Below, in pieces: positions 24,779 to 33,545 of a stretch of DNA of 38,223 nucleotides (its first letter is position 1; each line of letters begins with the position of its first letter). A program made the translations under genes and the position numbers. Source of the stretch: Actinomycetota bacterium (GTDB lineage Bacteria; Bacillota; Desulfotomaculia; Desulfotomaculales; Desulfocucumaceae); NCBI GenBank assembly GCA_023475565.1, contig JAMCVT010000037.1:1-38223 (forward strand). Direction: 5' to 3'. The notes under the pieces were generated by a model. The model was not told where the DNA came from, did no database searches, and saw nothing but the letters and a program-made list of their open reading frames with translations.

Positions 24779-24910
24779 CCACAGACAGAGGCCACAGAAA
24801 TTTAAAGCCATTACTCATAAGGAATGCTTATTCTCCAGTCTCCCGTCTCCTGCATCAGGTATTACCTATAGCATCTCCCGTCTCCCGTCTTCTGACCCAA
24901 GGTATTACCC
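24779..24910 (+). repeat. heptamer element with a 42-bp duplicated module
   Basis: After a CCACAGA...GGCCACAGA string (24779-24800) come two modules 42 bp apart. Each consists of three 7-bp units (24833-24853: CTCCAGT, CTCCCGT, CTCCTGC; 24875-24895: CTCCCGT, CTCCCGT, CTTCTGA). Each then ends in CAGGTATTACC or AAGGTATTACCC followed by TAG. The element fills the gap between rsmE and mtaB (24676-24934). Confidence 0.82.
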
Positions 24911-24934
24911 CTAGAGCAGTCTCATTCCCGTAAG

Positions 24935-25669
24935 CTACATGTCTCCCCACCTGTGCATGATGATGGCCAGGCACGCCGGCCCCGCCGTCTCGGTCCTCAA
25001 TATCCTGGGTCCCAGTGACACCGTAACCACACCGCTGCCTCTGGCCTCTTCCACCTCGGAGTCCTCAAAGCCCCCCTCGGGCCCCACAAATATGTATAGC
25101 CTGCCCGGCTTTTCCTCCGGCAGGGCATCCTTCAGCGAAAGGCTCTTTTCACCCTCCCAGGGCAGTATTGACAGAGCCCCCGGGGGAATACCACGCAGCA
25201 CCTCTCCCATTTCCCGGGGAGGGAAAACCTCCGGTATCCTGGCCCGGCGGCACTGCTTGGAGGCCTCCAGGGCCACCCGCTGCCACCTGGACTGCCTGGA
25301 CGCTTTCTTCTCCCCATCCAGGCGGACCACCGACCTCTTGGAGACCAGGGGCATTATGCCGGACACCCCCAGCTCGGTGCTTTTCTGAATGACGTATTCC
25401 ATCTTTTCACCCTTGGCCAGCCCCTGGACCAGAAAAACATCAATCGGAGGCTCCCCGCCGGGGCTGAAATGCTCAGTTATCCGGCAGACGATCCCGTCCT
25501 TCCCGATATGTTCAATTACAGCCACCGCCGCCCTGCCCGCCCCGTCCAGAAGGTTGATGGTATGCCCGGTCCCCAGGCGCAATACCTTTGTTATATGCCT
25601 GACATCCGGGCCGGAAACGGTGGGTCTGGGGCTGTCAAACTGTTCCGGCGGTATAAAAAAACGGCTCAT
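24935..25669 (-). CDS. rsmE: 16S rRNA m3U1498 methyltransferase RsmE
   Basis: This 244-residue SPOUT methyltransferase modifies U1498 of 16S rRNA. It has an N-terminal PUA-like domain (about 1-72; FFIPPEQF and RHITKVLRL) and a trefoil-knot domain with QGLAKGEKMEYVIQKSTELG, RWQRVALEASKQCRR, IFVGPEGGFEDSEVE and LGPRILRTETAGP. The open frame extends three codons upstream to a GTG, but AAGGTG lies 6 nt before the ATG at 25669. It matches yqeU of Bacillus in place. Confidence 0.95.
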   Translation of the reverse strand: MSRFFIPPEQFDSPRPTVSGPDVRHITKVLRLGTGHTINLLDGAGRAAVAVIEHIGKDGIVCRITEHFSPGGEPPIDVFLVQGLAKGEKMEYVIQKSTELGVSGIMPLVSKRSVVRLDGEKKASRQSRWQRVALEASKQCRRARIPEVFPPREMGEVLRGIPPGALSILPWEGEKSLSLKDALPEEKPGRLYIFVGPEGGFEDSEVEEARGSGVVTVSLGPRILRTETAGPACLAIIMHRWGDM

Positions 25670-25701
25670 TCTAATCACCTTATACTGAAATTCTCACCGG
25701 T

Positions 25702-25826
25702 CGGAATACAGAATTCAGAAGTCAGAAGTCAGAATAGGCGGGCCTTTCCCTTGGGCCTAAGAGCCGGCATGCAAATATTCCGTCTCCTGTCTCCTGTCTC
25801 CTATCTCCTGACCTGAGGTATTACCC
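25702..25826. repeat. inverted heptamer element between rsmE and prmA
   Basis: Five units in the CAGRAGT orientation (CGGAATA, CAGAATT, CAGAAGT, CAGAAGT, CAGAATA; 25702-25736) face five in the complementary orientation (ATTCCGT, CTCCTGT, CTCCTGT, CTCCTAT, CTCCTGA; 25777-25811) across a 40-bp spacer. The right arm ends in GAGGTATTACCCT (25815-25826). The two arms could pair over about 35 bp with mismatches. Confidence 0.85.
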
Positions 25827-25831
25827 TCCAG

Positions 25832-26758
25832 CTATTTCTTTACGGCCAGGAAGGCAACCCATTCTCCCTCCCGGAGGGTATTAATAATATTCATCCCTGT
25901 TTTGCCTATAGCTGCAGCCACCTCTTCCTGCCTTCCGGAAATAATCCCGGATGCCATAAACCTGCCGCCTTCTTTTAAAAGGCTGGCAGCGGCCGGAAGT
26001 AGCTTTATAATCACATCAGCCACAATGTTGGCCACTATTATGTCGGCCCTGGTGTCCAGGCCCTCCAGAAGATTGCCTTCCTTTACGGTTATGGCGCCTT
26101 CCAGCCCATTTAGGGATACATTTTCCCGGGCTGTCCGCACGGCCCCCGCATCGGTGTCCACCGCCAGTGCCGCGGAGGCGCCGAGCTTCACCGCAGCGAT
26201 GGCCAGTATACCGGACCCGGTGCCCACATCAATAACGTATTCACCTGCCCTGACGGTGTCCTCCAGAAGGCGCATGCACATGGAGGTGCTGGAGTGAGTG
26301 CCGCAGCCAAAGGCCATTCCCGGGTCCATCTCAATCACCAGGAGACCTTCACCGGTATCCGCCTGCTCCCAGGTGGGCTTAACCATAAGGCGCTTCCCCA
26401 CCCTGAAGGGGTGGTAGTAGTCCCGCCAGCGGTTCATCCAGTCTTCATCCTCCACTTCCCTGAGGGTCACCTCCGGCGGGTATGACCGGTTAATACTCCC
26501 CAGGGCGTCCAGAAGACCGGAAAGAAGATCACCAAACCCGTCATCTGCCGGGAGGTAGCCCTTTATGCAGGGGGGCGCCTCCGGGTCCACCAGGGATATG
26601 TCCATAGCCACAGTATCTTCGCTGCCCCCGCTTACCACATCATAAATTAGGGCGGGGTCCTCTATGACAACCCCGCCTGTTCCCAATCCGTCAAATATAT
26701 CACTCACCGCGTCCATATCCTCACGGTGCACGGTGATGCCTATTTCCATCCATTTCAA
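25832..26758 (-). CDS. prmA: ribosomal protein L11 methyltransferase PrmA
   Basis: PrmA is an SAM-dependent enzyme that trimethylates ribosomal protein L11. In 308 residues it has an N-terminal substrate-recognition domain (about 1-110), then motif I VIDVGTGSGILAIAA (about 175-190). It also has MDPGMAFGCGTHSSTSMCM, the PrmA signature, and IIVANIVADVI. The ATG at 26758 has only a weak ribosome site (GGGCGGGAACAG). An ATG three codons on is an alternative. Gene order dnaJ-prmA-rsmE-mtaB is the Firmicute norm. Confidence 0.95.
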   Translation of the reverse strand: MKWMEIGITVHREDMDAVSDIFDGLGTGGVVIEDPALIYDVVSGGSEDTVAMDISLVDPEAPPCIKGYLPADDGFGDLLSGLLDALGSINRSYPPEVTLREVEDEDWMNRWRDYYHPFRVGKRLMVKPTWEQADTGEGLLVIEMDPGMAFGCGTHSSTSMCMRLLEDTVRAGEYVIDVGTGSGILAIAAVKLGASAALAVDTDAGAVRTARENVSLNGLEGAITVKEGNLLEGLDTRADIIVANIVADVIIKLLPAAASLLKEGGRFMASGIISGRQEEVAAAIGKTGMNIINTLREGEWVAFLAVKK

Positions 26759-26796
26759 TACTGTTCCCGCCCGTTAAACATATTTGCCCGGCCCGG

Positions 26797-27921
26797 CTAG
26801 CCCATAAAGGCGTCCTTTACCTTGCCAAAGAAGCCCTTTTCCACCCCCGCGGGGTTTTCATTACCCAGTTTGGCAAACTCCAGGATCAGTTCTTTCTGCT
26901 TTTCGGTGAGCTTGGTGGGGGTAACCACCTTAACCACCACGTGCTGATCGCCCCGCCCGTGGCCTCCCAGGTGCGGCACGCCCTTTCCCCTCAGCCTGAA
27001 TACAGACCCGGTCTGGGTGCCCTCGGGGATTTTAAAAGCCGTCTTGCCGTCCAGGGTATCAACTTCCACTTCATCCCCCAGGGCTGCCTGGGCAAAGCTC
27101 AGGGGAACTTCCACCACCACGTCGTTGCCATCCCGGCGGAAAAACTTGTGGGGCCTGACATAGATATAGACATACAGGTCACCCCTGGGACCACCCCTCA
27201 GGCCGGACTCTCCCTCTCCGGCAACCCTCAGTCTGGTTCCGCTGTCAACCCCGGCGGGTATCTTGACGTGTATACTCCTTGTTTTTCTAACCTGGCCGGC
27301 GCCGTGACAGGTGGAGCACGGTTTTTCTATAATCTTGCCGGCCCCCCGGCAGCGGTCACAGGTTCTGGACTGCACAACCCGCCCAAAGGGAGTGCTCTGG
27401 GCATACTGGATCTGTCCCGCTCCATTGCAGGCGGGACAGGTCTGGGCTTTTGTGCCGGGAGCCGCCCCGGTTCCCCCGCAGGTCCCGCACCCCTCACTTC
27501 TGGGTACCTTAATGTCCTTTTCCAGGCCAAAGGCCGCTTCCTCAAAGGCTATCTCCATATCCACCCTGAGGTCGGAGCCCTTTTCCGGGCCACGCCTGCT
27601 CCTGCCCCCGCCTCCAAAGAACATGTCAAAAATATCGCCCAGCCCGCTGAAATCTCCGCCACCGAACCCACCGAAGCCGCCGAAGCCCTGGCCGTTGGCG
27701 CCGGCATGGCCGAAGCGGTCATAGCCGGCCCTCTTTTCCGGGTCGCTTAGAACCTCGTAGGCCTCGGCAATTTCCTTAAACTTCTCTTCGGAGTATTTTT
27801 TATTATCGGGGTTGGCATCGGGGTGGTACTGGCGCGCCAGCTTTCTATATGCTTTTTTTATATCATCCGCAGAAGCTTCCCTGGAAACACCCAGCACTTC
27901 ATAATAATCCCGTTTGGACAT
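26797..27921 (-). CDS. dnaJ: Hsp40 co-chaperone DnaJ
   Basis: In this 374-residue class I DnaJ, the J domain (1-70) has His33-Pro34-Asp35. A Gly/Phe-rich linker (about 72-110) and the zinc domain follow, with four CxxCxGxG repeats ([32 protein letters not shown]). The C-terminal substrate-binding region comes last. It stimulates DnaK ATPase and delivers clients. GGGGGGTGGTTAATT precedes the ATG. Between it and dnaK lies a 200-bp gap holding three hairpins, so dnaJ may have separate post-transcriptional control. Confidence 0.97.
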   Translation of the reverse strand: MSKRDYYEVLGVSREASADDIKKAYRKLARQYHPDANPDNKKYSEEKFKEIAEAYEVLSDPEKRAGYDRFGHAGANGQGFGGFGGFGGGDFSGLGDIFDMFFGGGGRSRRGPEKGSDLRVDMEIAFEEAAFGLEKDIKVPRSEGCGTCGGTGAAPGTKAQTCPACNGAGQIQYAQSTPFGRVVQSRTCDRCRGAGKIIEKPCSTCHGAGQVRKTRSIHVKIPAGVDSGTRLRVAGEGESGLRGGPRGDLYVYIYVRPHKFFRRDGNDVVVEVPLSFAQAALGDEVEVDTLDGKTAFKIPEGTQTGSVFRLRGKGVPHLGGHGRGDQHVVVKVVTPTKLTEKQKELILEFAKLGNENPAGVEKGFFGKVKDAFMG

Positions 27922-27963
27922 AATTAACCACCCCCCGGATATAAGTAAGCCTTGGGTCCGGAA

Positions 27964-28056
27964 GGGGTTATACCCCTACGAACCCTTAGAGCGAACTTAG
28001 TTCGAGCTATACAGCCTGTTGATCCCTGCCTTCGAGGACGGGGTCTTACAGGCTGT
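27964..28056 (-). other. three consecutive hairpins in the dnaK-dnaJ gap
   Basis: The 200-bp gap holds GGGGT-TAT-ACCCC (27964-27976), the dyad CGAACT-T-AGTTCG (27992-28004) and a 9-bp inverted repeat, ACAGCCTGT (28011-28019) with ACAGGCTGT (28048-28056). None is followed by a T-tract on the minus strand, so a simple terminator is unlikely. They may form a structured dnaJ leader, an mRNA-processing site or the remnant of a repeat element. No tRNA fold is evident. Confidence 0.55.
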
Positions 28057-28121
28057 TAGCGAGATAAAACATCAACACCATACAGAATAGCACACTTTCC
28101 GGTGACCCGGCAAACCCAAAT

Positions 28122-29957
28122 TTATTTATCCTCTTTAACCTCGTAGTCAGCATCAACCACATTGTCGTCTTTTCCCCCGGCATCTTCCGGATTGCCGGAA
28201 GGGCCGCCCCCGGCCTGCTGCTGCTCATTCTGCTGGTACAGCTGGGAGGTAAGCTCATAAAGAGGCTGTGTAACAGCTTCAATCTTGTTTTTAATAAGCT
28301 CCAGGTCACTGCCCTTTAGGGCCTCCCTCAGTTCTTCCACGGCCTTGTTTACACCTTCGGCCTTGGCGCTGTCCACCTTGTCGCCCAGTTCCTTGAGGGT
28401 CTTTTCCACCTGATAGATGACGCTGTCGGCCTGGTTGCGCACCTCCACCTCTTCCTTGCGCTGTTTATCTGCCTCGGCCTGGACCTCGGCCTCCTTGACC
28501 ATTTTTTCTATATCCTGATCGGACAGCCCGCCGCCGCCGCTTATGGTTATGCTCTGGGCCTTCTGGGTGCCCAGATCCTTGGCGGAAACATTGACTATCC
28601 CGTTAACATCGAGATCAAACTTGACCTCTATCTGGGGCACTCCCCTGGGGGCCGGTGGTATTCCGGTCAGGGTAAAGCGGCCCAGGGACTTGTTGTCGGC
28701 CGCCATGGCCCGCTCACCCTGCAGAACATTTATCTCCACAGTGGTCTGTCCGTCGGCGGCGGTGGAGAATATCTGGCTCTTGGAGGTGGGAATGGTGGTG
28801 TTCCTGTCAATGAGTCTTGTAAACACACCCCCCAGGGTCTCAATGCCCAGGGAAAGCGGGGTGACATCCAGCAGCAGCACATCCTTAACCTCTCCGGCCA
28901 GCACCCCGGCCTGGATGGCCGCCCCTATAGCCACACATTCGTCGGGGTTGATACCCTTGTGGGGATCCTTGCCGAGAAACTTGCGGATGGACTCCTGAAC
29001 GGCGGGGATCCTGGTGGAGCCGCCCACCATCAGTATCCTGTGAATGTCCTTGGGCTCCAGGCCGGAATCGCTCAGCGCCTGCCTGGTGGGACCCATGGTC
29101 TTTTCCACCAGATCGGAGGTCAGCTCGTCAAATTTAGCCCTGGTCAGGTTCAGGTCCAGGTGTTTGGGGCCGTTGGCGTCAGCAGTCACAAAGGGAAGAT
29201 TTATATTGGTGCTGGCCACACCGCTCAGCTCTATCTTGGCCTTCTCGGCAGCTTCCTTGAGGCGCTGCATGGCCATGCGGTCGCCGGCCAGATCAATCCC
29301 CGAGTCTTTCTTAAACTCGGCTACCATCCAGTCAATGACCCGCTGGTCAAAATCGTCCCCGCCCAGGCGGTTGTTCCCGCTGGTGGCCTTTACCTCAAAA
29401 ACCCCTTCCCCCAGTTCCAGAATGGAGACATCAAAGGTGCCTCCTCCCAGGTCGAACACCAGTATGGTCTGGTCCTCTCCCTTTTCCAGGCCGTAAGCCA
29501 GGGCGGCGGCGGTGGGCTCATTGATGATGCGCAGCACCTCCAGCCCGGCTATTTTTCCGGCGTCCTTGGTGGCCTGCCTCTGGGCATCGGTGAAATAGGC
29601 CGGCACCGTAATCACCGCCTGCTCCACCTTCTGCCCCAGGTAGGCCTCGGCGTCTGCCTTAAGCTTCTGCAGTATCATGGCCGAAATTTCCTGAGGAGAA
29701 TAATTTTTATCGTCTATTTCCACCTTGTAGGTGGTTCCCATGTGCCTCTTTATTGAGCTTATGGTGCGGTCAGGATTGCTTACCGCCTGCCTTTTGGCCA
29801 CCTGGCCCACCAGGCGCTCCCCGGTTTTGGAAAAGCCAACCACTGAGGGTGTTGTGCGGCCTCCCTCGGCGTTTGGAATGACCACCGCCTCCCCGCCTTC
29901 CATTACGGCCACACACGAGTTGGTGGTGCCCAGATCTATGCCTATTACCTTGCCCAT
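28122..29957 (-). CDS. dnaK: Hsp70 chaperone DnaK
   Basis: In this 611-residue protein the ATPase domain begins [20 protein letters not shown] and contains [19 protein letters not shown] and the [11 protein letters not shown]-like [14 protein letters not shown]. The linker is [19 protein letters not shown]. The substrate domain and helical lid follow, with a Gly/Gln-rich tail ending [10 protein letters not shown]. The length is typical of Gram-positives, lacking the loop of about 24 residues in the ATPase domain of Gram-negatives (inferred from size). GGAAGGTATTCA precedes the ATG. The upstream gap to grpE carries a large GGGGACA repeat. Confidence 0.98.
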   Translation of the reverse strand: MGKVIGIDLGTTNSCVAVMEGGEAVVIPNAEGGRTTPSVVGFSKTGERLVGQVAKRQAVSNPDRTISSIKRHMGTTYKVEIDDKNYSPQEISAMILQKLKADAEAYLGQKVEQAVITVPAYFTDAQRQATKDAGKIAGLEVLRIINEPTAAALAYGLEKGEDQTILVFDLGGGTFDVSILELGEGVFEVKATSGNNRLGGDDFDQRVIDWMVAEFKKDSGIDLAGDRMAMQRLKEAAEKAKIELSGVASTNINLPFVTADANGPKHLDLNLTRAKFDELTSDLVEKTMGPTRQALSDSGLEPKDIHRILMVGGSTRIPAVQESIRKFLGKDPHKGINPDECVAIGAAIQAGVLAGEVKDVLLLDVTPLSLGIETLGGVFTRLIDRNTTIPTSKSQIFSTAADGQTTVEINVLQGERAMAADNKSLGRFTLTGIPPAPRGVPQIEVKFDLDVNGIVNVSAKDLGTQKAQSITISGGGGLSDQDIEKMVKEAEVQAEADKQRKEEVEVRNQADSVIYQVEKTLKELGDKVDSAKAEGVNKAVEELREALKGSDLELIKNKIEAVTQPLYELTSQLYQQNEQQQAGGGPSGNPEDAGGKDDNVVDADYEVKEDK

Positions 29958-30020
29958 TGAATACCTTCCTTTCGCTTACATTCTTTTATATAAAACCAAT
30001 ACTGACATAATTCTGACTCC

Positions 30021-30239
30021 CAATCGAGGACATTCCTCCGACCCTAAATTCCGGAATTAGGAATTAGAAATTGGGAGAGAGCAAAAGCCATCCCGATCGG
30101 GGACATTATTGGGAATTGGGGATTAGGAATTGGGAAAGACCAACAACCACCCCGATCGGGGACATTATACCGATCGGGGACATTCCTGTCCCCAAAGGAA
30201 TACCCCAGCTTCAGCAGGTGTGTCCCCATTCCTTGTTAA
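30021..30239 (-). repeat. GGGGACA-type repeat, copy 3, inside the grpE-dnaK gap
   Basis: Read on the minus strand it starts with AAGGAATGGGGACACACC, the CTGCTGAAG block and GGGTATTCCTTT, then GGGGACAGGAATGTCCCCGA and further TGTCCCCGATCGG units. It closes with GGGTCGGAGGAATGTCCTCG. Two inserts inside have their own 7-bp period (30053-30080 and 30111-30138, GGAATTA/GGGAATT). The element overlaps the grpE stop codon (30236-30238) and fills the whole gap to dnaK. Confidence 0.85.
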
Positions 30240-30853
30240 GTGGCCACCTTTACCATGGCCGCCCGTATTGTTTTGCCCCTTAAGGAGTAGCCCTTTCTCA
30301 ACTCTTCAATAACGGTGTTTTCCAGGTGCCCGCCTCCTTCTTCCCTCATAACCTCGTGAATTTCGGGGTTAAACTGGCCGCCCACAGCCGGAAGGGCCTC
30401 CAGCCCTTCCGAGATAAGTACGTCCCTTATCTGCCTGCTGATCATTTCAATTCCCTCGTACACTTTTTCCACATCATCATGCCTTAAGGCCAGCGCTCTT
30501 TCCAGATTGTCCAGCACCGGCAGCAGCGCCGTTATTATCTGCTCGCCGGCGTATTTCACCAGTTCCTCTCTTTCCCTGGCCACACGCCTGCGGTAATTAT
30601 CAAAATCAGCCTGCATCCTGGCCAGGCGGTTAAAATAATCCTCCGCCTTTGCCCTTTCCTGTTCCAGCTGCCCGGCCAGGCTTTCTCCGTCAACTTCCCC
30701 GGGGCTTTCCCCACTCCAGGGCTCCTCCAGCCCGGCCCGGTCCCGGCAGGCCTCCGGGGAGTCCTCCTCTGGGGCGTCCATGGTAAAGTCCCTTTCAGGG
30801 CTTACTTTTATTTCATCGCCCGGAATGCCTTCCATTTCCCGCTCTTGCTGCAT
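30236..30853 (-). CDS. grpE: nucleotide exchange factor GrpE
   Basis: This 205-residue protein starts with an acidic, disordered N-terminus (about 1-60). The long dimerisation helix includes YFNRLARMQADFDNYRRRVA, and the C-terminal beta domain contains VGGQFNPEIHEVMREE and LRKGYSLRGKTIRAAMVKV. It speeds ADP release from DnaK. An in-frame GTG at 30865 exists, but TGAGGACGGAT fits the ATG at 30853. It follows the group III chaperonin gene by about 20 bp and precedes dnaK. Confidence 0.95.
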   Translation of the reverse strand: MQQEREMEGIPGDEIKVSPERDFTMDAPEEDSPEACRDRAGLEEPWSGESPGEVDGESLAGQLEQERAKAEDYFNRLARMQADFDNYRRRVAREREELVKYAGEQIITALLPVLDNLERALALRHDDVEKVYEGIEMISRQIRDVLISEGLEALPAVGGQFNPEIHEVMREEGGGHLENTVIEELRKGYSLRGKTIRAAMVKVAT

Positions 30854-30876
30854 ATCCGTCCTCACCTCGCCTTTTT

Positions 30877-32436
30877 TTATTTATCCAGTTCTCTTGAATC
30901 TTTGTCCTCGCGTTTTTTTATAATGGTGTCGATCCTCAGTATGGCCTCGGCAATCTCCCCGGCAGCCTTTAAGGCATAGGTCTTTACAAGGGCCGGGTCC
31001 ACCACCCCGGCCTCAAACATGTCCATAATTTCGCCGGTATCACAGTCCACCGCCAGGGATTCGTTGCCGCTTTCCGACTGGGCGGCGGTAACATCCCCCA
31101 GCTTCTCCAGGGGATTAAAACCGGCGTTGCCCGCAATCTGGGCCATTGGCCTTTTCAGGGCCTCCACCACGCAGTCTACCCCGTAGACCGCCATTCCCCG
31201 CATATCCTTGCGGATTCTTTCCACATCCCCGGCTGCCGCCAGCTCCACCGAGCCCCCGCCGGGCACCACCCCGCCCCTTATTACCGCCTGGACGGCAGCC
31301 GCAGCGTCCTTGGCAATGCGCTCCCTCTCGCCCACCACCTCAGTGGTGGCGGCCCCCACCAGCACGGTGGCCATGGACTTGCCGCCCCCGTCCTGTATCC
31401 ATACCTGCTCAAGCTTTTCGTCGTTATATACCCGGCCTGCCCTGCCCAGGTATGCCGCCAGCTGGCCCGGGTCCTTCTTTAAGCCGTTTCTCTTAATCAT
31501 CCTGGCCCCGGTATGATCGGCGGCCTTGCGCAAATCAGTGGTTAAAACCCTCTGCACCACCATTGCGCCGGCATCGGTCAGCATTTCCTCGGCGGACTCG
31601 TTAACCCCCCGGTCCACCAGCACCAGCCCCACCTTCATATCCACCAGTTTCTGGATGTTCTGCCGAAACTGGGCCTGCAGCTCCATGTAACGGGCAAATC
31701 CGGCCTCGGTGGACAGCGCCTCATCTTCTATCTCTTCAGGCTCAAGAGAGTCGTCAATCACCAGCACAGGCACATTTTCCAGCTCCACCGGCATCTGGCG
31801 GTTCATTCTCTCTTTGCCTATTATTACACCCTTAAAAACCTGGTTATCCGCGCCCTCCTCGGCCACCACGGTATCCGCAAGCCTGAAGGAGCGGTCCAGC
31901 AGTTTTTCACTTCCCACCATCCCGGCGGCCCTTACCACCAGCTCGGCTATGTCCTCGTGGCCCCTGCCGGCAATCATGGCCACCTGCTGTATCACCGAGT
32001 CGGAAATGTGGTCAACGGCCCGGGCCCGGCGGCTTATGGCCTCTATACCGGCCCGGACGCCGGCCCGGAGTCCCTCTATAACCCTGGATACCGGAACCCC
32101 CCTGGAAACCTGTTCCACCCCGGCTCCCACCAGAGCCCCGGCCAGCACCGTGGCAGTAGTAGTTCCATCGCCTATCTCCTCCTGCTGGGCCCTGGCGATG
32201 TTGATCAGCATCCTGGCGGCGGGGTGATTGGCCTCCATCATGGTCAGTATAGTGACCCCGTCGTTGGTTATGACAACCTCACCGAATTTATCCACCAGCA
32301 TGGTGTCAAGCCCCTTGGGCCCAAGGGTGCCCTCCACAGCCGAGGCGATAGCCCTTATGGCATTGGCGTTGGATACCAGGGCCGCCATTTTTTCATTTAC
32401 CTCGGCCCCACCGCTGGCCTGCTGTTTAAGACTCAT
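30877..32436 (-). CDS. group III (bacterial TCP-1-like) chaperonin
   Basis: This 519-residue chaperonin is of the archaeal/eukaryotic TCP-1 type, not GroEL. Features are LGPKG (38-42), ITNDGVTILTMM (56-67), GDGTTT (89-94), a charged apical region and GGVVPGGGSVELAAA near the C-terminus. The tail ends KKREDKDSRELDK, without the GGM repeats of GroEL. TCP-1-like genes within the dnaK operon of Carboxydothermus and relatives are known as group III chaperonins, which fold proteins with a built-in lid and no GroES. Here the gene lies between hrcA and grpE, 5 bp after the hrcA stop, so it is under CIRCE control. GGAG inside the end of hrcA serves as ribosome site. Confidence 0.96.
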   Translation of the reverse strand: MSLKQQASGGAEVNEKMAALVSNANAIRAIASAVEGTLGPKGLDTMLVDKFGEVVITNDGVTILTMMEANHPAARMLINIARAQQEEIGDGTTTATVLAGALVGAGVEQVSRGVPVSRVIEGLRAGVRAGIEAISRRARAVDHISDSVIQQVAMIAGRGHEDIAELVVRAAGMVGSEKLLDRSFRLADTVVAEEGADNQVFKGVIIGKERMNRQMPVELENVPVLVIDDSLEPEEIEDEALSTEAGFARYMELQAQFRQNIQKLVDMKVGLVLVDRGVNESAEEMLTDAGAMVVQRVLTTDLRKAADHTGARMIKRNGLKKDPGQLAAYLGRAGRVYNDEKLEQVWIQDGGGKSMATVLVGAATTEVVGERERIAKDAAAAVQAVIRGGVVPGGGSVELAAAGDVERIRKDMRGMAVYGVDCVVEALKRPMAQIAGNAGFNPLEKLGDVTAAQSESGNESLAVDCDTGEIMDMFEAGVVDPALVKTYALKAAGEIAEAILRIDTIIKKREDKDSRELDK

Positions 32437-32441
32437 TTAAG

Positions 32442-33485
32442 TTATCTCCATCCCTTAAACATTTTTTCCAGAGTATCGGAAAGGTTCAGGGTCATGTGCT
32501 CTACCACACTGACCACCCAGGCGTAGTCCATCCTGGTGGGCCCCAGCACTCCTATCTTCCCTATGGGCTGCCCATCCAGGTGATAGGTGGCCACAACCAC
32601 GCTGCAGTCCTTTACCTCTTCCCTGTTCAGCTCGCTGCCTATGCGGACCGTCACGCCGCCTTCCTTATAGTCTCTTTCCAGCAGATTCCTCAAGAGGCCC
32701 TCCTGATCCAGAAGGCTCAGCAGTGTTTTTACCTTTTCTATATTATGGAATTCGGGCTGGTTCAGTATATTGAAAACCCCGCCCAGATATATCTTATCTT
32801 CCTTTTCCATGGACAGCCCCTCCTCCAGGAGGTGTACCGCCAGGTCCAGTATGTTTTTGTGCTTGGACAGCTCAAAATATATTTCCCTGATCAGACCCAA
32901 CTTTATCTTGTCGATGTTGAGTCCCTGCAGCCTGGCGTTGAAAACCCCGGAGACGGTGTCCAGGTCGGTCTGGTTTACCCCTTCGGGCACTTCTATTATA
33001 TTGTGCTTTATGGTCCCTGTATTGAGCACTACAATAACCATGGCCTGGCCGGGGTTCATAAGCACCAGCTGCATGTGCTTCAGGGCGCTTGTGTCGGTCC
33101 TGGGGGTAATTATCATAGAGGCGTAGTTGGTTATCTGGGACATCATAGAGTTGGTCTGACTGACCACCTGCCCGATGTCCTTTACCTTATTCTCGTACCC
33201 CTTTCTTATAATCTCCTCTTCTTTTTTGGAGAGGTCCTTTTTCTTCATTAAAAAGTCCACATAATATCTGTATCCTTTTTGTGACGGAACCCTTCCGGCA
33301 GAAGTATGGGGCTGCTCGATGTACCCAAGTTCCTCCAGATCCGACATCTCGTTCCTGATGGTGGCCGGGCTGACCCCCAAATCGAATTTCCTCGCAATGG
33401 TGCGTGATCCCACCGGTTCCGCCGAGGAGATATAATCCATTATTATGGCCATCAGAACCTGCTGCTTTCGGGTATCCATTTTCAT
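32442..33485 (-). CDS. hrcA: heat-shock repressor HrcA
   Basis: This 347-residue repressor binds CIRCE. It has an N-terminal winged helix (about 1-75; ARKFDLGVSPATIRNEMSDL and QPHTSAGRVPSQKGYRYYVD), then a GAF-like domain and dimerisation insert. It normally needs a chaperonin (GroEL) to stay active. Here the nearest chaperonin is the group III protein encoded next, which raises the question of which one tunes it. AAAGGTGGTGATCCGTT precedes the ATG. It is the first gene after the operator. Confidence 0.96.
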   Translation of the reverse strand: MKMDTRKQQVLMAIIMDYISSAEPVGSRTIARKFDLGVSPATIRNEMSDLEELGYIEQPHTSAGRVPSQKGYRYYVDFLMKKKDLSKKEEEIIRKGYENKVKDIGQVVSQTNSMMSQITNYASMIITPRTDTSALKHMQLVLMNPGQAMVIVVLNTGTIKHNIIEVPEGVNQTDLDTVSGVFNARLQGLNIDKIKLGLIREIYFELSKHKNILDLAVHLLEEGLSMEKEDKIYLGGVFNILNQPEFHNIEKVKTLLSLLDQEGLLRNLLERDYKEGGVTVRIGSELNREEVKDCSVVVATYHLDGQPIGKIGVLGPTRMDYAWVVSVVEHMTLNLSDTLEKMFKGWR

Positions 33486-33505
33486 AACGGATCACCACCT
33501 TTTTG

Positions 33506-33532
33506 TTAGCACTCTCATTTAGCGAGTGCTAA
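33506..33532 (-). promoter_or_regulatory. CIRCE operator (HrcA binding site)
   Basis: A perfect inverted repeat TTAGCACTC - 9 nt - GAGTGCTAA (33506-33514 and 33524-33532) lies 21 bp before the hrcA start and just downstream of the -10 box. It is the canonical HrcA operator with no mismatch, placing the whole operon under HrcA repression. Confidence 0.97.
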
Positions 33533-33545
33533 TTCCCATACGTAA

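Noticed and set aside
27922-28121. tRNA gene or riboswitch in the dnaK-dnaJ gap
   Set aside because: Hairpins are present, but no cloverleaf, T-loop GTTCRANYC in the right place or known aptamer core could be recognised.
28959-29756. Long plus-strand open frame inside dnaK
   Set aside because: It is antisense to a strongly conserved gene, has no ribosome site and no recognisable product. Similar antisense frames in dnaJ (26941-27750), the chaperonin gene (31709-32526) and glnA (36821-37555) are codon-bias shadows.
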